Below are positions 12,652-17,281 of a stretch of 17,281 nucleotides of DNA, one piece after another. Below the pieces are notes generated by a model. That model was given only the letters and a program-made list of their open reading frames with translations, was not told the origin of the DNA and did no database searches. A program made the position numbers and the translations under genes. Source of the stretch: Parcubacteria group bacterium (GTDB lineage Bacteria > Patescibacteriota > Minisyncoccia > UBA6257 > JACRHW01); contig JACRHX010000034.1 of the NCBI GenBank assembly GCA_016211955.1, forward strand, positions 1 to 17,281, given 5' to 3'. Position 1 is the stretch's first letter. Each line of letters begins with the position of its first letter.

Positions 12652-13895
12652 TTATTGTATCCCTAATGCTTCTGGATGAGAAGAGAGCGTTTTATGAAAT
12701 CCTATTCCCGCGCCCTTAAGCTCTTTCACGCATGGTTCATTTCCACATGCAAAAAAAGTTTTTACACGCTTACGTATAAGAAGCTTAATTGCCTCTTCGA
12801 AAGTACTCCCCCTAGGAAGAGGTTCATCTTTCCAGCGCACAATATCTTCATCCTCAACATCACAGATACGAACATGTGTTGCGCTCATGAGTGTTTTTGA
12901 AATAACAGTAGCCCCACCAACGCGTTCAATGCCATAAGCAACCCTGTGATTGTGCGGAGTTGGTCTGTCAAAACGAATGAAAAACTCACTTTCCTCAAAT
13001 GCATGTTTCTTGAAATACAAGACAACATGATGTGCAATGGTGTGCTTAATATCAATGTTGGTTTGCTCTGTACTTCTTGTAATCACCTTCATAATACAAA
13101 TCACTCGTTCACCCGCCTGAAACGTCTTAAGCTGTGCGAGCTTCAAAACCCCAGGGATACTCTCAACACGTTTTTGTATATACTCCTCATGTTCTCGCCC
13201 AATAGATTTCTGAAGAAGAGCATTCCAACCCTTCGTTGCGATTTCCCTACCTGTGTGGAAAACAAAATAAGCAACCAGAAAACCAAGCGGATATTCAATT
13301 ACGGGTGTTCTGAAAAAATATTCCCCAATAACCCCAACGAAAGTAACAACCTCAATACGTCCATCACTAAGCGTTTCAATACCGTCCGCAACAAGACTTT
13401 CGTGAGCAATTTTCTTTCCTACATATATCTGATATCTCCCTAGTACCATAGAAAGCAAGGCGCTTACCCCAGTTACACCCACCACGAGCGGAAAATAGGT
13501 AGCACCCATGAGAAGCGGTTCTGTCCGCGGAAGCGAGACAAATGAATGTAGGTACTAAGAACCGGGATGCTTTCAATAAAACCAGTAATACATTGAAAAG
13601 CGAGCTGAAACGCCGTAACACAAAGAAGAAGTCCCACCGCAAAAGAAAAAATACTTTCAACATTCTTACGTCCAAATGGATATTCATCACCGTGAGGCAT
13701 TCTCGCATAAAGAATTACAACTATCACGAGAAACGCCTGGAAAATATCCGCAACGTTATGATATCCATCCCCCGTTATCACGGGAGAATGAATATGAGTA
13801 CCGACACCAATCTTTGTGACGACTTTTGCAAAATACATCAAAAGAACGATGCTCATCACGAAATAAGGCGAGAGGAAAAAGGATCCCTTCTTCAT
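12652..13895 (-). CDS. Cation diffusion facilitator with C-terminal NifX-like domain, frameshifted as assembled
   Basis: Two overlapping frames make one CDF transporter. The first (13895 to 13473) gives the N-terminal helices with VITGDGYHNVADIFQ (His46, Asp50 of the TM2 metal site) and EYPFGRKNVESIFS. It then turns to nonsense after STYIHLS. The second frame (open from about 13552 to 12652) supplies LPRTEPLLMGATYFPLVVGV, the TM5 motif ADGIETLSDG, the cytoplasmic domain (IPGVLKLAQLK) and a last ~100 residues resembling a NifX/NifB-type domain (ISKTLMSATHVRICD and VKTFFACGNEPCVKELKGAGI). One extra A in the run at 13540-13542 rejoins the frames (TYIHFVSLPRTEPLL). CDF proteins export divalent metal ions by proton antiport. 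In TM5 the usual HxxxD reads ExxxD. SD AGGAGG (13903-13908) and a 1-base overlap couple it to the USP gene. Confidence 0.85.
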
Positions 13896-14636
13896 TACAC
13901 AACCTCCTGTCTATTCACAACCATGAGAGGAACTGACGAACGAGCAAGAACCTGATCTACATAACTCCCTCTTCCTGTGCCACTTCCCCGTGCCATTACA
14001 ATAAGAGAAGACCCTTCCTCGAAGCGTAGCTCTTACCATACCTTCAGAAACATCACGAGCTCCTTCAATAACACAGCGATAGAGAACACCATGTTCCTCA
14101 CATAACCTACGAAGTTTTAAAAGAATATCTTTAGCACCCTCGCACATATGAAGACTCATGTCGTCAGAGCTCACTGTTGTATCAATCCATGTGGTATGCC
14201 ACAGCTCCAAACCATATACAATCTGTTTCGCCAGAATAACACCATATTCTGCCGCACGAACCCCAGAATCTCCATCCCCAAAGGGAATCAAAATCTCCTT
14301 AACATCAATATCTCTTATGAACATAGATTCCTCAAAAGGGATGAGAAGCGAAATTGTACCAATCGTAGTCACATCTGAACCACCAACAAGAATACCGTCG
14401 GAAGAGATTCGACTCCCGATGGTAGTATTCGAAACAGAGTAATAATCATATACCCCAAGCTTCGAAAAAGTATTACTTTCGACAAATTCGTCTAGAGCAT
14501 CCCAATCCATGGAAAGATCCTCAGGGACAAGAACAACAAGGCGAATTCCAAATTGAGTTGCCATATCACTTGCATAGGCAAGCTCACTTCTTCCTGTACG
14601 TGTATCTCTGTACATCACATATATTGCTGTAACCAT
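13895..14636 (-). CDS. Universal stress protein family protein, frameshifted near its C-terminus as assembled
   Basis: The start (ATG 14634-14636) has a strong SD AAAGGAGG 7 bases away. Residues 1-100 may be a diverged first USP domain (VTAIYVMYRDT..SELAYASDMATQFGIRLVVLV). The second domain begins KEILIPFGDGDSGVRAAEYGVILAKQ. The frame as assembled ends at 13911 with a cysteine-rich tail unlike the family (CNGTGKWHRKRELCRSG). From about 14030 another frame reads FEEGSSLIVMARGSGTGRGSYVDQVL, then ARSSVPLMVVNRQEVV and TAA at 13895. This is the expected USP ending: hydrophobic strand, nucleotide-loop Gly residues, and VPLMVV. One base too many near 14015-14035 explains it. The restored stop overlaps the CDF start by one base (TAATG). 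USPs are cytoplasmic nucleotide-binding regulators. Confidence 0.8.
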
Positions 14637-14670
14637 TACAACACCTCCTTTCTTACAACGGACTAATACT

Positions 14671-14699
14671 TCTATAACATATAATTATGATTTTGTACA
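14671..14699 (-). promoter_or_regulatory. Possible promoter of the USP-CDF operon
   Basis: On the minus strand TGTACA (14694-14699) and TATAGA (14671-14676) are 17 bp apart. They lie about 35 bases before the USP start codon and after the VKOR terminator. Confidence 0.35.
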
Positions 14700-14710
14700 G
14701 ATATTCATGA

Positions 14711-14734
14711 AAACAAAAAACCAGAAGTCTCTGG
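14711..14734 (-). terminator. Terminator of the DsbA-VKOR operon
   Basis: On the minus strand CCAGA and TCTGG (14721-14734) form a stem with a 4-base loop, followed by TTTTTTG (14714-14720). It lies 36 bases after the VKOR stop. Confidence 0.75.
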
Positions 14735-14770
14735 ATTACACAACAAACAACTAATGACGTTTGTACACAT

Positions 14771-15211
14771 TTATTCAATCGGGCGGAAGCGAAACAAGGC
14801 AAGCATGCCAAATACAAAAAGAAGCGTTGATGTGGTCGCAGAAACAAGGCAGTAGAAACACAAGGCTTTAATTACAAACACCTGCAGATACAAAAACCAC
14901 AATGAAGCGAGAAACCCAAGCAACGTAAGTGACATTAGCACACGCAAAACACGCTTATCTTGCAAATCAAAATAAACGAACATTCCTATAAACAACGTGA
15001 AATAATACAACGCCCCCAAAAGCGCAACAGGAACACCCGCCACGACAGAGTATTCACTCGTCGTCACCGTCTCGCATCCATTAAAAACGGAACAGTTGAG
15101 CTCAAAACCAAGATAGTGTTGAGCAGTAAGATAGGTTGCATCGAGAAAACCGACAAAGCTCACCAACGCGATGCTAACAAACAGCCATTTAGGAACGTGT
15201 AGTGAGTTCAT
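14771..15211 (-). CDS. Vitamin K epoxide reductase (VKOR) family protein
   Basis: The 146-aa protein spans the membrane four times and carries both redox pairs of the family. Cys40 and Cys46 sit in the periplasmic loop (LNCSVFNGCETV), followed by TSEYSVVAGVPVALLG, and Cys118-Cys121 form the quinone-proximal CFYC motif. VKOR takes electrons from reduced DsbA-like proteins and passes them to quinone, replacing DsbB. Its start overlaps the end of the upstream dsbA-like gene by 23 bases, so the two are translationally linked and their partnership is very likely. Length is at the short end but complete. Confidence 0.95.
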   Translation of the reverse strand: MNSLHVPKWLFVSIALVSFVGFLDATYLTAQHYLGFELNCSVFNGCETVTTSEYSVVAGVPVALLGALYYFTLFIGMFVYFDLQDKRVLRVLMSLTLLGFLASLWFLYLQVFVIKALCFYCLVSATTSTLLFVFGMLALFRFRPIE

Positions 15212-15926
15212 TGTTGATTATTGCCTTAAAATCATCATACCCTCTCGGCTGAATCTGTTTTCCATTTAAGAAAAAGGTGGGTGTTGCATTCACCGACGAA
15301 CGAACACCGCTTTGATAACTTTGATCAATCCTCGCCTTCACTTCACTTGAATTACTATCGTTCTTGTATTGCTCAAGATCAAGACCAAGTTCCCCTGCAA
15401 ATTTAGCAAATGCCTCGTCTGCGCTAAGAGACTCTGACCACGCCGCCTGACTTTCAAAAATTTTATCGTGCATCTCAAAAAACTTTCCCTGTTTGCCCGC
15501 CGCCTCTGCCGCATAAGACGCAATCCTCGCATTCCTATGCTGCTGGAGCGGAAAGTGACGATACACAAAGGCAATCTTGTCCCCAAACTCTTCAGTGACA
15601 CGCTTCACGATAGGATAGTAGGCACCACAGGCGGGGCATTGAAAATCACTATATTCAATTAAAACAACCTTAGAATTTCTATTACCCTTTACCCAATCAG
15701 TAACAGAGATAGTCTCAGTAAGCACCGCCGATGGCACCTTCGAGGAAGACACAAGCTTTACCATGCCATATACGCCACCAACAACAAGAAGCAAAATGCC
15801 TGTCCAAAGCGCAAGACGCCTCATCATACGCCCACGCTGAAACGTTTGCATTTTTTTTCTCTTCTCCTCTTGTTTAAGCTCATAACTACCCCTTATGTCT
15901 GTTGTAGTACGTGTGTCTTGTTCCAT
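15189..15926 (-). CDS. DsbA-like thiol-disulfide oxidoreductase, membrane-anchored
   Basis: The 245-aa protein has a basic N-terminus, one transmembrane anchor (about residues 37-58, RLALWTGILLLVVGGVYGMV) and a DsbA-type thioredoxin domain. The active site is EYSDFQCPACGAYYP (Cys97, Cys100), followed by VYRHFPLQQHRNARIASYAAEAAG and the helical insert. The cis-proline loop is VNATPTFFLNG (Pro216). It oxidises cysteines in exported proteins outside the cytoplasmic membrane, and the overlapping VKOR gene re-oxidises it. The start ATG is preceded by an AT-rich leader without an SD. An internal Met at residue 26 is a possible alternative start, but the ATG at 15924-15926 is kept. Confidence 0.95.
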   Translation of the reverse strand: MEQDTRTTTDIRGSYELKQEEKRKKMQTFQRGRMMRRLALWTGILLLVVGGVYGMVKLVSSSKVPSAVLTETISVTDWVKGNRNSKVVLIEYSDFQCPACGAYYPIVKRVTEEFGDKIAFVYRHFPLQQHRNARIASYAAEAAGKQGKFFEMHDKIFESQAAWSESLSADEAFAKFAGELGLDLEQYKNDSNSSEVKARIDQSYQSGVRSSVNATPTFFLNGKQIQPRGYDDFKAIINNELTTRS

Positions 15927-15973
15927 ATTAAAGTATTGTTATAAAAAAGTTTACCATATTTATGTCTTTATTC

Positions 15974-16001
15974 AAAAAAAGAGACGCTGTTGTAACGTCT
16001 C
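15974..16001 (-). terminator. Terminator of the 16000-16421 gene
   Basis: On the minus strand GAGACG (15996-16001) and CGTCTC (15981-15986) form the stem, followed by TTTTTTT (15974-15980). The TGA of the gene lies at the stem base, so transcription should end right after the coding region. Confidence 0.85.
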
Positions 16002-16421
16002 ATAATGTAATATTAAAATCTACTGCATCAAAGAGCGGAGGAAACATCTTGAGCTGGGCGGAGGGGAGTTTCATAGGAACGGTCCCTTTTTCTTTTGAAT
16101 ACGTAGTTGGATCAAGTTCACACATCTCCTCAAGCGGACAAAAATGCATATGAATCACAGTAAGCACTTGTGAAAGAATAGCATCTCGCTTAAATGCGGA
16201 ACCATACGCAATCTGCATTGTATAGGGTCCCATAATAAAAACACCAGTAAGACCGGGATCATAAAAAGATCCTCTACCACCTCAGATTCCATAACCCTTC
16301 TCCTTGGAAAACGATGAAAAGAAAGTTTTTCAGGTCCGTCATGAATCTCCCTGTCAAAATTGATTTCAATATTATAAGGAAAAGCGGACATGTATCCAAG
16401 TCTGTAGCACATCACATACAT
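16000..16421 (-). CDS. Hypothetical protein (about 140 aa), frameshifted at an A5/T5 run as assembled
   Basis: Two overlapping frames belong together. The first, from the ATG at 16419-16421 (MYVMCYRLGYMSAFPY...), is preceded by GAGGGG about 6 bases away. It reads to ESEVVEDLF and then becomes Leu/His-rich nonsense. The second frame, closed upstream by TGA, reads FYDPGLTGVFIMGPYTMQIAYGSAF and ends FDAVDFNITL at a terminator. Adding one T to the T5 run (plus-strand A5 at 16263-16267) gives ...VVEDLFYDPGLTGVFIMGP. The protein looks soluble, with CPLEEMCELD as a possible disulfide or metal pair. I do not recognise the family. The first frame could be extended to 16469, but the SD favours 16421. 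Confidence 0.6.
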
Positions 16422-16489
16422 CGCCACCCCTCTTTCCACTATGAGAATGATCTGTCTCAAGAATAACAAAAATTCAACAAAACACCATA

Positions 16490-16610
16490 CCAGGTAGTAG
16501 AAAGTCGACTTGTTTAAAAAAGGTTGAGTTTATTTAAGATGAGATTGTTTAGAATGTTCTTTGATATACCTCGTAACGTAATAATAGATTGTCGACTTTT
16601 CACTACCTGG
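16490..16610. repeat. 121-bp palindromic element A of a three-element array
   Basis: The ends 16490-16509 (CCAGGTAGTAGAAAGTCGAC) and 16591-16610 (GTCGACTTTTCACTACCTGG) are inverted repeats matching at 18 of 20 positions. The interior is AT-rich and less complementary, with a small dyad AGAATGTTCT (16551-16560) near the centre. It holds no plausible gene. Confidence 0.8.
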
Positions 16611-16617
16611 CATACCT

Positions 16618-16730
16618 GGCGCTGTTCGATAACCTCATAATTACTAGTGCCTGAGCTTGTCGAAGGCCTACATTTCTTTAAGGAAACCCTTCGACTTTGC
16701 TCAGGGAATATCATGTTTCCGAACAGCGCC
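16618..16730. repeat. 113-bp palindromic element B containing an inverted REP pair
   Basis: The ends GGCGCTGTTCG (16618-16628) and CGAACAGCGCC (16720-16730) are perfect 11-bp inverted repeats. The core holds two REP units facing each other: GCCTGAGCTTGTCGAAGGC (16649-16667) and CCCTTCGACTTTGCTCAGGG (16687-16706). CATACCT flanks the element on both sides (16611-16617 and 16733-16739), like a target-site duplication, although the right copy is two bases away. Confidence 0.85.
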
Positions 16731-16743
16731 GACATACCTAGAC

Positions 16744-16770
16744 AAAAAAGAAAAACCGAGCTTTCTCGGT
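16744..16770 (-). terminator. Intrinsic terminator downstream of the HNH gene and element C
   Basis: ACCGAG (16755-16760) and CTCGGT (16765-16770) form a perfect stem with the loop CTTT. On the minus strand TTTTTCTTTTTTG follows. It would end a transcript that has crossed palindrome 16786-16906. Confidence 0.8.
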
Positions 16771-16785
16771 CCTATATTTTTTGTG

Positions 16786-16906
16786 GAACTTCCTTATTTG
16801 GATGTAGTTCGAGGAAAAAGTGAGGAGCAGAGTAAGTAATAGTTAAGATACTATTGCGTCGAGCACCACAGCTTTTGACGAAGAAATACGCCAAATACGG
16901 AAGTTC
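16786..16906. repeat. 121-bp palindromic element C, abutting the HNH gene
   Basis: The ends GAACTTCCTTATTTGG (16786-16801) and CCAAATACGGAAGTTC (16891-16906) match at 15 of 16 positions. The exact centre is a hairpin AATAGT-TAAGAT-ACTATT (16838-16855), and intermediate blocks (TTCG..AAAA.. and GAGGAGC/GTGCTC) also pair. It begins 4 bases after the stop of the minus-strand HNH gene. Confidence 0.85.
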
Positions 16907-16910
16907 TATG

Positions 16911-17281
16911 CTACTTCTTTCTTGGAATGGAGAGATACACCGCATACCAATCATTCCGAATCGCCTCTTGTGCCTGCTTTAATGTCATTCTCCCCTTACA
17001 CACCTCACGATGTAAATAATTCTCCACCACATCCTTCTCATGAAATCCTGGACGTGGATTGGCGGGTTCTGGCCAAAGATTAGTAACATCATTCGATCCA
17101 CCAAGTTCAAGAGGAATAAAATGATCGATCTCATATGCCCCATGTGGCGTGGGGTAAGAAACACCATACCGCCTACACACCTCGCGCTTCAGAGCAGTCG
17201 ACACACTACGAACCTCTTTCGTATATCCATGCCGACAAACATCGTTAGCTGTCACGTGAGACAACACATTACCCGGTGTAA
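16911..17281 (-). CDS. HNH-endonuclease-like protein, N-terminus outside window
   Basis: The frame is open to the window edge. Its first residues TPGNVLSHVTANDVCRHGYTK match the usual N-terminal part of this family, so a start at the internal GTG (17265-17267) is unlikely and the gene continues beyond the window. The core is HGAYEIDHFIPLELGGSNDVTNLWPEP, an HNH-type motif (Asp-His pair, LGG, Asn, then NLWPEP), followed by EKDVVENYLHREVCKGRMTLKQAQEAI and DWYAVYL. Cys and His residues (VCRHGY, EVCRRYG) could form a structural site. Related proteins are often exported nuclease-like proteins with a signal peptide, which would lie outside this window; the cutting activity is assumed from the motif. 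Confidence 0.85.
   Translation of the reverse strand, partial: TPGNVLSHVTANDVCRHGYTKEVRSVSTALKREVCRRYGVSYPTPHGAYEIDHFIPLELGGSNDVTNLWPEPANPRPGFHEKDVVENYLHREVCKGRMTLKQAQEAIRNDWYAVYLSIPRKK

Noticed and set aside
15962..16153. 63-aa plus-strand open frame
   Set aside because: Its beginning is the terminator of the minus-strand 16000-16421 gene, and the rest is antisense to that gene.
16514..16735. 73-aa minus-strand and 60-aa plus-strand frames in the 16.5-16.8 kb region
   Set aside because: They are readings of REP units (PSTSSG, FDFAQG peptides) inside palindromic DNA, with no SD and no gene-like context.
7738..16906. Long palindromes as CRISPR repeats or insertion-sequence remnants
   Set aside because: There is no regularly spaced direct repeat, no transposase fragment and no shared terminal sequence between elements. 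Only one element (16618-16730) has a possible 7-bp flanking duplication.

Overview
The window looks like chromosome of a small-genome bacterium, most likely a Candidate Phyla Radiation (Patescibacteria, Parcubacteria-like) member. This is inference from gene style: many short lineage-type hypothetical proteins, a SIMPL/DUF541 protein, a DUF378 protein, a DedA protein, a DsbA-VKOR pair and a beta-CASP RNase, with modest GC and mostly minus-strand genes. No rRNA, tRNA, CRISPR array or transposase gene was found. TGA behaves as an ordinary stop codon, so the standard bacterial code applies.

Layout. 1-190: tail of a DUF1963-like gene on the plus strand, converging on a minus-strand block. 199-5489: five minus-strand genes that probably form one unit. 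They are an 828-aa coiled-coil/membrane protein, a 162-aa DUF5663-like protein, a frameshifted ~150-aa protein, a secreted protein with a peptidase-C39-like domain that has lost its catalytic Cys and His, and a small membrane protein. 5621-6666: DedA protein and a two-helix membrane/coiled-coil protein. 6878-7657: SIMPL protein. 7974-8185: a small Cys-containing protein with a very good promoter and Shine-Dalgarno (SD), whose 3' end is disturbed by a C9 tract. 8220-9623: beta-CASP metallo-beta-lactamase RNase. 9836-10042: DUF378 protein. 10113-10697: 3-methyladenine DNA glycosylase carrying an in-frame REP insertion. 10776-11602: two convergent hypothetical genes sharing a terminator. 11712-12458: histidine phosphatase. 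12652-14636: universal-stress-protein gene coupled to a cation-diffusion-facilitator gene, both frameshifted as assembled. 14771-15926: VKOR and DsbA, an oxidative disulfide-forming pair. 16000-16421: frameshifted hypothetical gene. 16470-16910: a gene-free stretch built of three consecutive imperfect palindromes. 16911 to the window end: HNH-endonuclease-like gene, cut by the window edge.

Two things stand out beyond the genes. First, the intergenic DNA repeatedly holds long imperfect palindromes (111-168 bp, perfect or near-perfect ends of 11-23 bp, often a small perfect hairpin in the centre): 6714-6824, 7738-7905, 9708-9830, 16490-16610, 16618-16730 and 16786-16906. Their sequences are unrelated to each other but their architecture is alike. 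Some contain REP-like units of the form CCCTTCGAC-n-GCTCAGGG, and one such unit sits inside a coding gene. Second, at least five genes are broken by a one-base shift. Four of these would be repaired by lengthening a short homopolymer by one base, which points to assembly/read error as the leading explanation, with real decay or phase variation as the alternatives.
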